Notes: generated from the letters alone by a model not told the origin. A stretch of DNA of 64,000 bases from Streptomyces sp. NBC_00162 (GCF_024611995.1 NZ_CP102509.1:5394001-5458000); one strand, 5' to 3'. Counted from the first letter of the stretch, positions 36,187 through 44,993 are shown. Program-made: numbers and translations.

Positions 36187-36560
36187 AAGGCGGCGGGCCG
36201 GGCCTGCCGGCCGCCGAGCGCCATCCGGGTCCAGGTGTGCCGGCGGCCGCGGATCGCCAGCGAGCACGCGTACATCACCTCCGGGTCGCACATGCCGGGG
36301 ATGCACGAGTCCCCGACCACAGGGCCGCGTCGTCGCCCAGACCGCGTCGCAGCTCCTCGGTGACCCGCGCCATGGCCCCGTACGAGCCGCCCGTGCCCGG
36401 GTTCGCGGGGATGCACAGCATCGCCGCTCCCATGCCGATGAGGCGCTTGGCGTACTCGGGCTTCGCGCGCCGGATCTCCGGTACGTCGCCGGGCTCCAGG
36501 TTCACGCCGACCGGCCGCCCGATCACCCGGGCCAGCTCGGTGAAGGAGTCGAGCGCGGAC
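36183..36560 (-). pseudogene. Truncated, frameshifted remnant of a PTS-neighbour gene
   Basis: Two minus-strand frames join near 36325. The first reads ALDSFTELARVIGRPVGVNL... through LCIPANPGTGGSYGAM, the second GMCDPEVMYACSLAIRGRR... to a TAG at 36183. The N-terminal part of the gene is missing and the remnant begins right beside the nagE terminator. I cannot name the family with confidence; the NPGTGGSYG loop suggests a TIM-barrel-like phosphate-binding protein. Sequencing error could explain the frameshift but not the lost N-terminus. Confidence 0.7.
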
Positions 36561-36563
36561 AGG

Positions 36564-36604
36564 CCGAAGCCCCTGCCTTTCGGAAGGAAAGGCAGGGGCT
36601 TCGG
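36564..36604 (-). terminator. Strong hairpin terminator after the first nagE gene
   Basis: A perfect 18-bp stem (36564-36581 with 36587-36604) with loop GGAAG, 27 bp past the stop at 36632. Confidence 0.9.
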
Positions 36605-36631
36605 ACCCGATGACTGCGTATGGCGGGAGGC

Positions 36632-37909
<1,278 letters not shown>

Positions 37910-38000
37910 AACTTCCTCCAGTGGGCAAGGCGCCGCCAGGGGTGAGCCGGGGGACGGCGACGTCTCGTAAAAGGGGGGTACGCGAGCGCAGACAGGCCCA

Positions 38001-38033
38001 CGTGGTCTACACCAGTTGATGGTGTAGACCAGT
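38001..38033. promoter_or_regulatory. Two DasR (dre) operators in tandem
   Basis: Cores TGGTCTACACCA (38003-38014) and TGGTGTAGACCA (38020-38031), 17 bp apart, match the dre consensus ACTGGTCTAGACCAGT closely. They lie 92-122 bp before the nagE start. Confidence 0.85.
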
Positions 38034-38071
38034 TGTAACACGGTCGGGGTTAGATAAGGAACCTTCGATTT

Positions 38072-38091
38072 CCTGTGGTCTACACCACAGG
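38072..38091. promoter_or_regulatory. Third dre operator
   Basis: CCTGTGGTCTACACCACAGG: core TGGTCTACACCA (38076-38087) inside an 8-bp arm palindrome, between nagE and the end of the second EIIC gene. Confidence 0.75.
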
Positions 38092-38105
38092 AGGTTCGTA
38101 CATGC

Positions 38106-38141
38106 CCAAGGCCCCCGGATCCGAAGATCCGAGGGCCTTGG
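38106..38141 (-). terminator. Hairpin terminator after the second EIIC gene
   Basis: CCAAGGCCC pairs with GGGCCTTGG, with a small internal loop, then GGATC/GATCC and loop CGAA. 38 bp past the stop at 38180. Confidence 0.75.
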
Positions 38142-38179
38142 CGGCGGGCCGAAGGGCCCGGCGTACTGCCGGACGGGGC

Positions 38180-39481
38180 CTACGCCTTGACGTTGTCCTT
38201 CTGCATCTCCTCGATCTCCTCGTCCGACTCCCGGCCCGGCGTCGGGATATCGAACTTCGTGATCGCGAAGCGGAAGACCGCGTAGTAGACCACCGCGAAA
38301 CCCAGACCGATCGGAATGATCAGCCATGGCTTCGTCGCCAGACCCCAGTTGATGACGTAGTCGATCAGCCCCGCCGAGAAGCTGAACCCGTCGTGCACGC
38401 CCAGGGCCCACGTCACCGCCATCGACACACCCGTCAGCACCGCGTGGACCACGTACAACATCGGCGCCACGAACAGGAACGAGTACTCCAGCGGCTCCGT
38501 GATGCCCGTGACGAACGAGGTCAGGGCGACCGACAGCATCAGACCGCCGACCTCCTTGCGCCGCTGCGGCTTCGCGCAGTGCGTGATCGCCAGCGCCGCC
38601 GCCGGGAGGGCGAACATCATGATCGGGAAGAAGCCGGACAGGAACTGCCCGGCGTTCGGGTCGCCCGCCAGGAACATCGGGATGTCACCGTGCACGACCT
38701 GGCCGTCCTGGTTCGTGTAGCTCCCGAACTGGAACCACACCGGCACGTTCAGGAACTGGTGCAGGCCGATCACCAGCAGCGCGCGGTTCGCCACGCCGAA
38801 GATGCCGGCGCCCCCGGAGCCCAGGCCCACCATCCAGTCGGAGAAGCTCTCCAGCCCGTCACCGATCGGCGGCCAGATCCACAGGCACAGCACCGCGAAG
38901 GCGATCCCGACGAACGTCATGATGATCGGGACCAGCCGGCGGCCGTTGAAGAAGCCCAGCCAGTCGACCAGCTTCACCCGGTGGTAGCGCTGCCAGAACC
39001 AGGCGGACAGCAGGCCCATGACGATCCCGCCGAACACCCCCGGGTTCTGGAAGGTGTACTCGGCGAGGGTGTAGTCGGGCCCCAGGCAGCCGCCCCCGAC
39101 GTCCCGCGTCCCCTCCGGGCAGGCCGTGGGGAAGACGCGCAGCACGCTCCGGTAGACGAGGAAGCCGACCACCGCCGCCAGAGCCGTCGAACCGTCCGCC
39201 TTCTTGGCCATGCCGATCGCGACACCGACGCAGAAGAGCAGCGGCAGACCGAGGTCCGCGTTCAGCAGCGCACCGCCCGCAGCCGCCATCACCTTGGCGA
39301 CGTCCGTCCAGCCGAGGCCGTCCTTGCCGAACACGTCGGGCTGGCCCAGGCGGTTCAGGATGCCCGCCGCGGGCAGCACGGCGATCGGCAGCTGGAGGCT
39401 GCGCCCCATCTTCTGCAGCCCCTGGAACAAGCCGTTCCACCACTGGTGACGTGGCTCTGCTGCGGCGCTGCTCGCGCTCAT
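38180..39481 (-). CDS. PTS EIIC permease, second N-acetylglucosamine/glucose-type paralogue
   Basis: A 433-residue EIIC with the same layout as the neighbouring permease (SLQLPIAVLPAAGILNRLG, FGVANRALLVIGLHQFLNVPVWF, GRESDEEIEEM at the end). It has an insertion with Cys residues (FPTACPEGTRDVGGGCLGPDY, about residues 116-136), absent from the paralogue. The tandem of two EIIC genes near a single EIIB mirrors the nagE1/nagE2/nagF cluster of Streptomyces coelicolor. A dre operator lies 52 bp before the ATG. AGAGGA precedes the start. Confidence 0.92.
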   Translation of the reverse strand: MSASSAAAEPRHQWWNGLFQGLQKMGRSLQLPIAVLPAAGILNRLGQPDVFGKDGLGWTDVAKVMAAAGGALLNADLGLPLLFCVGVAIGMAKKADGSTALAAVVGFLVYRSVLRVFPTACPEGTRDVGGGCLGPDYTLAEYTFQNPGVFGGIVMGLLSAWFWQRYHRVKLVDWLGFFNGRRLVPIIMTFVGIAFAVLCLWIWPPIGDGLESFSDWMVGLGSGGAGIFGVANRALLVIGLHQFLNVPVWFQFGSYTNQDGQVVHGDIPMFLAGDPNAGQFLSGFFPIMMFALPAAALAITHCAKPQRRKEVGGLMLSVALTSFVTGITEPLEYSFLFVAPMLYVVHAVLTGVSMAVTWALGVHDGFSFSAGLIDYVINWGLATKPWLIIPIGLGFAVVYYAVFRFAITKFDIPTPGRESDEEIEEMQKDNVKA

Positions 39482-39532
39482 CGGCGTCCTCTCTGACCGG
39501 CCCGTTTTTGGCAGTCGCAACACGTGCGGCAC

Positions 39533-39548
39533 ACTGGTGTAGACCAGT
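39533..39548. promoter_or_regulatory. dre operator between the EIIC and EIIB genes
   Basis: ACTGGTGTAGACCAGT, differing from the dre consensus by one central base. It can serve the divergent permease (39481, -) and EIIB (39735, +) promoters. Confidence 0.88.
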
Positions 39549-39691
39549 CGTGGGCAGGCTGCTGCTGATCGTTATCATTCGGCAGATACCGGTCACGCGC
39601 TCGCGTAGCTGGGCCAACCGTGCGTTACCGTGACAAAGCGGCCTGCATGGGCAGTTGCCCGCGCACCGGACGCCGAGACTCGTTCTTCGTA

Positions 39692-39722
39692 ACTCCCCCA
39701 GACTCCGTCCGGGGGGACCCCC
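39692..39722. repeat. Dispersed Streptomyces hairpin repeat upstream of the EIIB gene
   Basis: TCCCCCAGACTCCGTCCGGG and onward to ACCCCC, a common Streptomyces repeat that folds as TCCCCC/GGGGGA plus GAC/GTC. It ends just before the AAGGAG ribosome site at 39723-39728, so it lies in the 5' leader. Confidence 0.65.
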
Positions 39723-39734
39723 AAGGAGAAACAC

Positions 39735-39968
39735 ATGGCCACCAAGGCTGAGAAGATCGTCGCCGGGCTCGGCGGTATCGACAACATCGAAGAAGTCGAA
39801 GGCTGCATCACCCGCCTGCGCACCGAGGTCCACGACGCGAGCCTGGTCGACGAAGCCGCCCTGAAGGCCGCCGGCGCCCACGGAGTCGTCAAGATGGGCA
39901 CCGCCATCCAGGTCGTCATCGGCACCGACGCCGACCCGATCGCCGGCGAGATCGAAGACATGATGTGA
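39735..39968 (+). CDS. nagF: PTS EIIB protein, glucose/GlcNAc type
   Basis: A 77-residue stand-alone EIIB domain. The phospho-accepting cysteine is C24 in NIEEVEGCITRLRTEV, the standard EIIB-Glc signature. It passes phosphate from EIIA-Crr to sugar carried by the two EIIC permeases encoded on the opposite strand. The gene has AAGGAG 6 bp upstream and a terminator 54 bp downstream, so it is monocistronic. The dre site at 39533 implies shared DasR control. Confidence 0.93.
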   Translation: MATKAEKIVAGLGGIDNIEEVEGCITRLRTEVHDASLVDEAALKAAGAHGVVKMGTAIQVVIGTDADPIAGEIEDMM

Positions 39969-40022
39969 GCTGAGCCCACCCGCTCGGCCCCGCACCGCAA
40001 TACCACCCGCCGCAGTACCACA

Positions 40023-40053
40023 GGACCCCGTCCCGGACATCCGGACGGGGTCC
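40023..40053 (+). terminator. Hairpin terminator after the EIIB gene
   Basis: GGACCCCGTCC (40023-40033) pairs perfectly with GGACGGGGTCC (40043-40053). Confidence 0.8.
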
Positions 40054-40087
40054 TCGCGTTCCACTGCCAGGGACTAGGCTCGGAGCC

Positions 40088-40813
40088 ATGTCTCGCATCG
40101 ACGGCCGTACGCCCGAACAGCTCCGCCCGGTCACCATCGAACGCGGATGGAGCAAGCACGCCGAGGGCTCCGTCCTCATCTCCTTCGGAGACACCAAGGT
40201 CTTCTGCACCGCCTCCTTCAGCGAAGGCGTCCCGCGCTGGCGCAAGGGCAGCGGCGAAGGCTGGGTCACCTCCGAATACTCGATGCTGCCCCGCTCCACC
40301 AACACCCGCGGCGACCGCGAATCCGTACGCGGCAAGATCGGCGGCCGCACCCACGAGATCTCCCGCCTCATCGGCCGCTCGCTGCGCGCCGTCATCGACT
40401 ACAAGGCCCTCGGCGAGAACACCATCGTCCTGGACTGCGACGTCCTCCAGGCCGACGGCGGCACCCGCACCGCCGCGATCACCGGCGCCTACGTCGCCCT
40501 CGCCGACGCCGTCGCCTGGGGCCAGCAGAAGAAGCTCATCAAGGCCGGCCGCAAGCCGCTCACCGGCACCGTCGCCGCCGTCAGCGTCGGCATCGTCGAC
40601 GGCGAACCGCTCCTCGACCTCTGCTACGAGGAAGACGTGCGCGCCGAGACCGACATGAACGTCGTCTGCACCGGCGACGGCCGCTTCGTCGAGGTCCAGG
40701 GCACCGCCGAGGGCGAGCCCTTCGACCGCAAGGAACTCAACGCCCTCCTGGACCTCGCGGCCGGCGGCTGCGCGGACTTGGAAGCCATCCAGCTGGGCGC
40801 GCTGGAACTGTAG
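40088..40813 (+). CDS. rph: Ribonuclease PH
   Basis: A 241-residue phosphorolytic 3'-5' exoribonuclease that trims tRNA 3' ends. The family sequence is plain throughout: [60 protein letters not shown], and the phosphate/metal region [20 protein letters not shown]. Length is normal. TAGGCT ends 7 bp before the ATG, which may indicate a nearly leaderless message. rdgB lies close downstream, as in many bacteria, here with a lipoprotein gene between. Confidence 0.97.
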   Translation: MSRIDGRTPEQLRPVTIERGWSKHAEGSVLISFGDTKVFCTASFSEGVPRWRKGSGEGWVTSEYSMLPRSTNTRGDRESVRGKIGGRTHEISRLIGRSLRAVIDYKALGENTIVLDCDVLQADGGTRTAAITGAYVALADAVAWGQQKKLIKAGRKPLTGTVAAVSVGIVDGEPLLDLCYEEDVRAETDMNVVCTGDGRFVEVQGTAEGEPFDRKELNALLDLAAGGCADLEAIQLGALEL

Positions 40814-40901
40814 GGTCGGCAATCCGCGTCTGTCCGGGTACGGGCGCACGGTGTCACAGCCGTGTGCCCGTCCACGTATACCGAGTTCTTGGGGGACCCA
40901 G

Positions 40902-41288
40902 ATGAAGCCGAAGCACCGCGTCGCCGCCATAGCCCTGGCCGCCGCTCTGACCCTCCCGGCCCTTTCCGCCTGCGACGCGATCTCCACGGCGATGGACTGC
41001 GCGAACACGGCCGTGGCCATCACGGACGGCGCGAACGACCTGCAGCAGGCGGTCTCCCAGGCCGGCAACAGCCCGCAGGACGCCCAGAACGCGCTCAACC
41101 AGATCGAGACGAACCTCAAGAAGATCGGCGACCAGACGGACAACGCCGACCTGGGCAAGGCCATCAACTCGATGAACACGGCGGTCAAGAACGTCCGCAC
41201 CGCCATCGAGAACGGCGACGCCACCCCGGACATCCAGCCGGTCGCGGACGCGGCGAGCGAGATCTCCAAGGTCTGCACCCCGGGCTGA
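40902..41288 (+). CDS. Small lipoprotein
   Basis: A 128-residue lipoprotein: basic MKPKHR, a hydrophobic core, and lipobox LSAC with the modified Cys at residue 24. The mature part is helical (NDLQQAVSQAGNSPQDAQNALNQIETNLKKIG) with two further Cys. GGGGG is placed 6 bp before the ATG. It sits between rph and rdgB on the same strand; no functional link is known. Family not recognised beyond Streptomyces-type secreted helical lipoproteins. Confidence 0.82.
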   Translation: MKPKHRVAAIALAAALTLPALSACDAISTAMDCANTAVAITDGANDLQQAVSQAGNSPQDAQNALNQIETNLKKIGDQTDNADLGKAINSMNTAVKNVRTAIENGDATPDIQPVADAASEISKVCTPG

Positions 41289-41318
41289 GGGGCTTCGGCG
41301 GGCCGGAATAATGACGCC

Positions 41319-41933
41319 ATGACCTCCACGCCGCCGCGCCTGATCCTGGCCACCCGCAACGCGGGCAAGATCTCCGAACTCCACGCCATCCTGTCCGACG
41401 CCGGCCTGCCGCACGAGCTGGTCGGCGCGGACGCGTACCCCGAGATCCCGGACGTCAAGGAAACCGGCGTCACCTTCGCCGAGAACGCCCTCCTCAAGGC
41501 CCACGCCCTGGCCCAGGCCACCGGCCTGCCGGCCGTCGCCGACGACTCGGGCCTGTGCGTGGACGTCCTGAACGGGGCCCCCGGCATCTTCTCGGCCCGC
41601 TGGGCCGGCGCCCACGGCGACGACGCCGCGAACCTGGCGCTCCTGCTGGCGCAGCTCGGCGACATCGCCGACGAGCACCGCGGCGCCCACTTCTTCTGCG
41701 CGGCGGCCCTGGCCCTCCCGGACGGCACCGAACGCGTCGTCGAGGGCCGCCTCCTGGGCACCCTCCGCCACACCCCGTCGGGCACGGGCGGCTTCGGCTA
41801 CGACCCGATCCTCCAGCCCCTCGGCGAGTCCCGCACCTGCGCGGAACTCACCCCGGCGGAAAAGAACGCCATCTCCCACCGCGGCCAGGCCTTCCGAGCC
41901 CTGGTGCCGGTGGTCAGGGAACTCCTGGGCTGA
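41319..41933 (+). CDS. rdgB: dITP/XTP pyrophosphatase (RdgB/HAM1)
   Basis: A 204-residue nucleoside-triphosphate pyrophosphatase that removes dITP, ITP and XTP from the nucleotide pool. Signatures are LILATRNAGKISELHAIL, the metal site VADDSGLCVDVLNGAPG, and the C-terminal SGTGGFGYDPILQP and AEKNAISHRGQAF. AATAAT ends 6 bp before the ATG, so a leaderless start is possible. A hairpin follows at once and a minus-strand tRNA lies beyond it. Confidence 0.96.
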   Translation: MTSTPPRLILATRNAGKISELHAILSDAGLPHELVGADAYPEIPDVKETGVTFAENALLKAHALAQATGLPAVADDSGLCVDVLNGAPGIFSARWAGAHGDDAANLALLLAQLGDIADEHRGAHFFCAAALALPDGTERVVEGRLLGTLRHTPSGTGGFGYDPILQPLGESRTCAELTPAEKNAISHRGQAFRALVPVVRELLG

Positions 41934-41938
41934 CGCGG

Positions 41939-41975
41939 CGCGGCCGGGTCCCCTGATCTCGGGGGCCCGGCCGCG
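41939..41975. terminator. Hairpin between rdgB and a minus-strand tRNA
   Basis: A 15-bp stem (41939-41953 with 41961-41975, one G-U) with loop TGATCTC. It can end both transcripts. Confidence 0.8.
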
Positions 41976-41981
41976 TCCTGG

Positions 41982-42054
41982 TACGCCCGGTCGGATTCGA
42001 ACCGACATACGTGGCCACCTAAAGACCACCGCTAACCAGGTCGCGTACGGGCGC
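41982..42054 (-). tRNA. tRNA with anticodon UAG (Leu codon CUA) but short variable loop; identity uncertain
   Basis: The minus strand folds as acceptor GCGCCCG/CGGGCGT (first pair G-U), a D stem CGC/GCG, anticodon stem TGGTC/GGCCA with loop TTTAGGT (anticodon UAG), a 5-nt variable loop CGTAT, T stem GTCGG/CCGAC with TTCGAAT, and discriminator A. Total 73 nt. Leucine tRNAs normally carry a long variable arm, absent here. The anticodon loop and A73 fit Leu; the body does not. A TAGAGT -10-like hexamer (42065-42070, minus) lies upstream. Confidence 0.75.
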
Positions 42055-42107
42055 AAGCAGAAACACTCTACTGCGCATGCCACGCGTGTCGCTGACGCAC
42101 CCGCGAT

Positions 42108-42449
42108 TTAACGACTACGCCGTCCTCCTCGGCACCAGGTGTCCGTCACCGCGTGGCAGTTGGGGCAGAGGAGCCGCAGATTTCCGAGTCCTTCGCTTGC
42201 CGTCGTGCTTGACCAGGATCTCCGCCGCGGGCCTCAGGGGCCGGGCCCCCGCTTGCCGCGCTGGTGTCCCTGCCCGAGGAAGTGCGATGTGTCGTGCCCT
42301 CCCTCCGCGATCCAACCGCGCAAGTGGGCGCGCTGGCCGCCGTGGTCGGGAAAGCCCAGGACTCGAAGGGTTCCGGCAATGCTGACCGACTGGGCTATCG
42401 CCTGCGCCAGTTCTTCTCGCGACGGCCGTTCATGGCGTCGGCTGTTCAC
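42108..42449 (-). pseudogene. Decayed second copy of an HNH endonuclease gene
   Basis: It starts with a GTG overlapping the stop of the intact HNH gene (GTGA). The first part encodes a module like that gene (VSIAGTLRVLGFPDHGGQ, GGHDTSHF). The frame stops at 42234, and similarity resumes in another frame as AAEILVKHDGKRRTR and in a third as NLRLLCPNCHAVTDTWC to a TAA at 42108. The HNH core (VDHIDGD equivalent) is deleted. It is a tandem duplicate inactivated by frameshift and deletion. Confidence 0.75.
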
Positions 42450-43084
42450 GGTCGCACCTTGCCCCTGCCTCGGTACGAGTCCGTCGTGGAGTGGCAGTTG
42501 GGGCACAGAAGCCGCAGGTTCTCCGGCAGGTTGTTGCGCCAGTCGCCGTCGATGTGGTCCACCTCCAGGGGCAGCGGATAGCCCTGCCAGGTCGCCGGCA
42601 TGCCGCACATCCGGCACGCGTTCGGAACGCCGAGCGCGGCCAGGGCCTGCTTCAGCTGCTCGCTCTGTGCGCGACGGGCATGAGGGCCGTCCTGCTTGAC
42701 CAGAACGTTCTCCGGGCTCCGGCGGACCTTGGTGCGACCGGCAGGCGAGGGCAGCTTGAAGTGCGAGGTATCTATGCCGAAGGCCCTCACCCTGCGGGTG
42801 ATGTGAGTGTGGTGCCCGCCCACGACGTCGAGGCCGAGCCGTCGGAGTACGTCGCACATGGTCGTCGAGGCGGCGACCGCCTCAGCCAGCACCTCCCTGG
42901 TCCACTTCACCCCGTCCTGCTCGAAGTGCGATATGTCCACGCCCAGCTTCCGCATTCGGTCGTGCAGATAGCGCCGCGAGCCGCTCTTCGGATCCACCCC
43001 CAGGTGCTCCAACGCCTCCGTCAGCGTGCGCGACGCACTCGCCGCCTCCGCCAGGCGTTCCCTCGTGTACGGACTGATCGGCAT
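42446..43084 (-). CDS. HNH endonuclease
   Basis: A 212-residue HNH nuclease. The N-terminal two thirds hold repeated DNA-binding-like modules, each a helix-turn-helix-like stretch ending in a SHF motif (KLGVDISHF, AFGIDTSHF). The C-terminal HNH domain has CRMCG and CPNCH as a zinc-binding set and LEVDHIDGDWRNNLPENLRLL as the catalytic core (D-H...N). Such stand-alone nucleases are often mobile or phage-related. ATG 43084 follows GGAGGGGGA. It lies between a tRNA and bcp with a decayed duplicate downstream. Confidence 0.88.
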   Translation of the reverse strand: MPISPYTRERLAEAASASRTLTEALEHLGVDPKSGSRRYLHDRMRKLGVDISHFEQDGVKWTREVLAEAVAASTTMCDVLRRLGLDVVGGHHTHITRRVRAFGIDTSHFKLPSPAGRTKVRRSPENVLVKQDGPHARRAQSEQLKQALAALGVPNACRMCGMPATWQGYPLPLEVDHIDGDWRNNLPENLRLLCPNCHSTTDSYRGRGKVRP

Positions 43085-43177
43085 CCGCGTCCCCCTCCAC
43101 GTACCGGCCGCACGTGCGGCCTTCGTACGGAGTAGCGGGCCGATAGTCGGACGGTTGCGGCTCAATTCGTCCGATAA

Positions 43178-43216
43178 ACGGAGCGGCCCGCACCGGTTGG
43201 GTGCGGGCCGCTCCGT
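43178..43216. terminator. Strong hairpin between bcp and the HNH gene
   Basis: A perfect 17-bp stem (43178-43194 with 43200-43216) with loop GGTTG, 15 bp past the bcp stop. Confidence 0.9.
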
Positions 43217-43231
43217 TCGGGAGAGGGCGGG

Positions 43232-43699
43232 TCAGATGCCCAGGTCCTTGATGATCTTGGCTACGTGGCCCGTGGCCTTGACGTTGTAGAAGGCGCGCTC
43301 GACCTTGCCGTCCTCGTCGACGACCACCGTCGAGCGGATGACCCCGGTCACCGTCTTGCCGTAGAGCTTCTTCTCGCCGTACGCGCCGTAGGCGGTCAGG
43401 GTCTCCTTCTCCGGGTCGCTGACCAGGGTGACCTTCAGGTGCTCCTTCTCGCGGAACTTCGCGAGCTTCTCCGGCTTGTCCGGGGAGACGCCGATGACGT
43501 CGTAGCCGGCCGTCGCCAGGACGGCCAGGTTGTCCGTGAAGTCGCAGGCCTGCTTGGTGCAGCCCGGCGTCATCGCGGTCGGGTAGAAGTAGACGATGAC
43601 CTTGCGACCCTTGTGGGCGGCCAGCGAGACCTCGTTGCCGTCCGCGTCGGGCAGGGTGAAGGCGGGGGCGGTGTCGCCCGGCTGAAGTCGCTCGCTCAT
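43232..43699 (-). CDS. bcp: Thioredoxin-dependent thiol peroxidase (BCP, peroxiredoxin Q)
   Basis: A 155-residue peroxiredoxin that reduces hydrogen and organic peroxides with thioredoxin. The peroxidatic cysteine is C47 in YPTAMTPGCTKQACDF and the resolving cysteine C52 lies five residues later, as in the BCP subfamily. Downstream motifs GVSPDKPEKLAKFREK and GVIRSTVVVDEDG are typical. ATG 43699 has GAGGAG about 10 bp upstream. Divergent from the DUF3618 gene. Confidence 0.97.
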   Translation of the reverse strand: MSERLQPGDTAPAFTLPDADGNEVSLAAHKGRKVIVYFYPTAMTPGCTKQACDFTDNLAVLATAGYDVIGVSPDKPEKLAKFREKEHLKVTLVSDPEKETLTAYGAYGEKKLYGKTVTGVIRSTVVVDEDGKVERAFYNVKATGHVAKIIKDLGI

Positions 43700-43813
43700 G
43701 TCGGCAGTCTCCTCACGAGGGGATCGGTATGGCACGAGACTAAGCTGCTGACAGACTGTTCATGGCGGACTACGCCCCCACGGACGACCCACGACGACGA
43801 CGGAGGCAGCGCG

Positions 43814-44131
43814 GTGCCGGAAGCCAGGACCCCCGCACAGATCGAGGCGGACATCGTTCGCCGCCGCGAGCAGCTCGCCGAGACGCTCGACGAGATCGGC
43901 GTGCGCATGCACCCGAAGACGATCATCGGGGACGCGAAGGCCAGGGTCGCCTCCACGATCGACAACACCGCCGGGCGTGCCTTCGTCGCGGTGAACCGTC
44001 TCGTGACGGACATGAAGGACGGCCTGCGCCACGACGACGGGGCCCCGCGCGTCGGGCGGATCGTGCCCGTCGCGCTGCTCGCGGCCGGTGTGGTCGGGCT
44101 GCTCGTGGTCTCGGCGCGGCGCAAGCGCTGA
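43814..44131 (+). CDS. DUF3618-family membrane protein
   Basis: A 105-residue DUF3618 protein: an amphipathic helical N-terminus (PAQIEADIVRRREQLAETLDEIG), a basic middle, and one C-terminal membrane helix (about residues 80-100) ending ARRKR. Family members are small inner-membrane proteins of actinobacteria with unknown role. GTG 43814 follows GGAGG by 7 bp. The gene is monocistronic, next to the GroES-like gene. Confidence 0.88.
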   Translation: MPEARTPAQIEADIVRRREQLAETLDEIGVRMHPKTIIGDAKARVASTIDNTAGRAFVAVNRLVTDMKDGLRHDDGAPRVGRIVPVALLAAGVVGLLVVSARRKR

Positions 44132-44177
44132 TGACCCTGCGGAGCGCGGGTCTTACGAGGGCAGGTAGGTTCGGGAC

Positions 44178-44519
44178 GTGAGCGAGAACACCACCCACGA
44201 CAAGCTGCCCATCCGGATGCTGCACGACCGCGTGCTCGTGAAGTCCGACCTGCCGGAGGGCGAGCGCCGCTCGGGCGGCGGCATCCTCATTCCGGCGACG
44301 GCCGCGGTGGGCAAGCGGCTGGCCTGGGCTGAGGTGGTCGCGGTCGGGCAGAACGTACGGAGCGTGGAGCCCGGTGACCGGGTGCTGTACGACCCCGAGG
44401 ACCGGGCCGAGGTCGAGGTGCGGGGTGCGACGTACGTGCTGATGCGCGAGCGGGATCTGCACGCCGTTGCCGCCGAGCGGCTGGAGGGGTCGAAGGACTC
44501 CACGGGCCTTTATCTCTGA
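44178..44519 (+). CDS. GroES-like co-chaperonin protein
   Basis: A 113-residue Cpn10-fold protein. IRMLHDRVLVKSDLPEGERRSGGGILIPATA is the GroES start with its mobile loop, and VEPGDRVLYDPEDRAEVEVRG matches the beta-barrel. It is longer and more divergent than the groES that pairs with groEL, and no groEL is adjacent, so it is probably an accessory paralogue. TAGGTT ends 6 bp before the GTG, suggesting a leaderless mRNA. Confidence 0.88.
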   Translation: MSENTTHDKLPIRMLHDRVLVKSDLPEGERRSGGGILIPATAAVGKRLAWAEVVAVGQNVRSVEPGDRVLYDPEDRAEVEVRGATYVLMRERDLHAVAAERLEGSKDSTGLYL

Positions 44520-44536
44520 CCGTTGATTCGTGGACG

Positions 44537-44566
44537 GGGCTGGTGGCCGAGGTCACCAGCCCTTTT
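44537..44566 (+). terminator. Intrinsic terminator after the GroES-like gene
   Basis: GGGCTGGTG (44537-44545) pairs with CACCAGCCC (44554-44562), followed by TTTT. Confidence 0.88.
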
Positions 44567-44594
44567 CGCTGCCCTTTGCTACGGTTGAGGGGAA

Positions 44595-44634
44595 CCCGAC
44601 GAGACGCGCCGTACCGGGTACGACAAGACGACGC
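44595..44634 (+). promoter_or_regulatory. Guanidine-III (mini-ykkC-III/PRFA) riboswitch
   Basis: The 40-nt element has CCCGACGAG, GCGCCGTACCGGG and ACAAGACGACGC in the order and spacing of the guanidine-III class (the Thermobifida fusca example, from memory, has CCGGACGAG, GCGCCGTACCCGG and ACAAGACGGCGC). CCCG pairs with CGGG, and GCGCCGT with ACGACGC apart from one C-A position, giving the expected pseudoknot. It lies 34 bp before an SMR exporter gene of the guanidinium type. When guanidine binds, translation of the exporter should be switched on. Confidence 0.85.
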
Positions 44635-44668
44635 ACCCCGTATCGCTTGATGTCTCGGAGGTGCCGTC

Positions 44669-44989
44669 ATGGCCTGGGTTCTGTTGCTCGTCGCCGGTCT
44701 GATCGAGGTCGCTTGGTCGATCGGGATGAAGTTCACCGAAGGTTTCACCCGGCTGTGGCCCAGTGTGTTCACGGGCGCCGGGATCGTCGCCAGCATGGTG
44801 CTGCTCTCGTACGCCGCCAAGACGCTGCCGATCGGTACGGCGTACGGGGTGTGGGTGGGCATCGGCGCGGCCGGTGCGGCCGTGCTCGGTATGGCGGTGC
44901 TGGGTGAGCCCGTCACCGCCGCCCGGATCTTCTTCATCTGTCTGCTGCTGGTCGCCGTGGTGGGGCTGAAGATGACCTCCGGTCACTGA
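44669..44989 (+). CDS. gdx: SMR-family exporter, guanidinium (Gdx/SugE) type
   Basis: A 106-residue membrane protein with four helices of the small multidrug resistance family. Glu13 in LIEVAWSIGMKF is the proton/substrate-binding residue, and the Gdx/SugE subtype is supported by IEVAW and PIGTAYGVWVGIGAAGAAVLG. Gdx proteins expel guanidinium in exchange for protons. The riboswitch directly upstream makes guanidinium the likely substrate rather than quaternary-ammonium drugs. TCGGAGG precedes the ATG. Confidence 0.94.
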   Translation: MAWVLLLVAGLIEVAWSIGMKFTEGFTRLWPSVFTGAGIVASMVLLSYAAKTLPIGTAYGVWVGIGAAGAAVLGMAVLGEPVTAARIFFICLLLVAVVGLKMTSGH

Positions 44990-44993
44990 CCTG

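Noticed and set aside
38042..38100. Extended upstream start for nagE
   Set aside because: The open frame reaches 38041, but the extension would run across DasR operators and lacks EIIC similarity; GTG 37909 has a good ribosome site.
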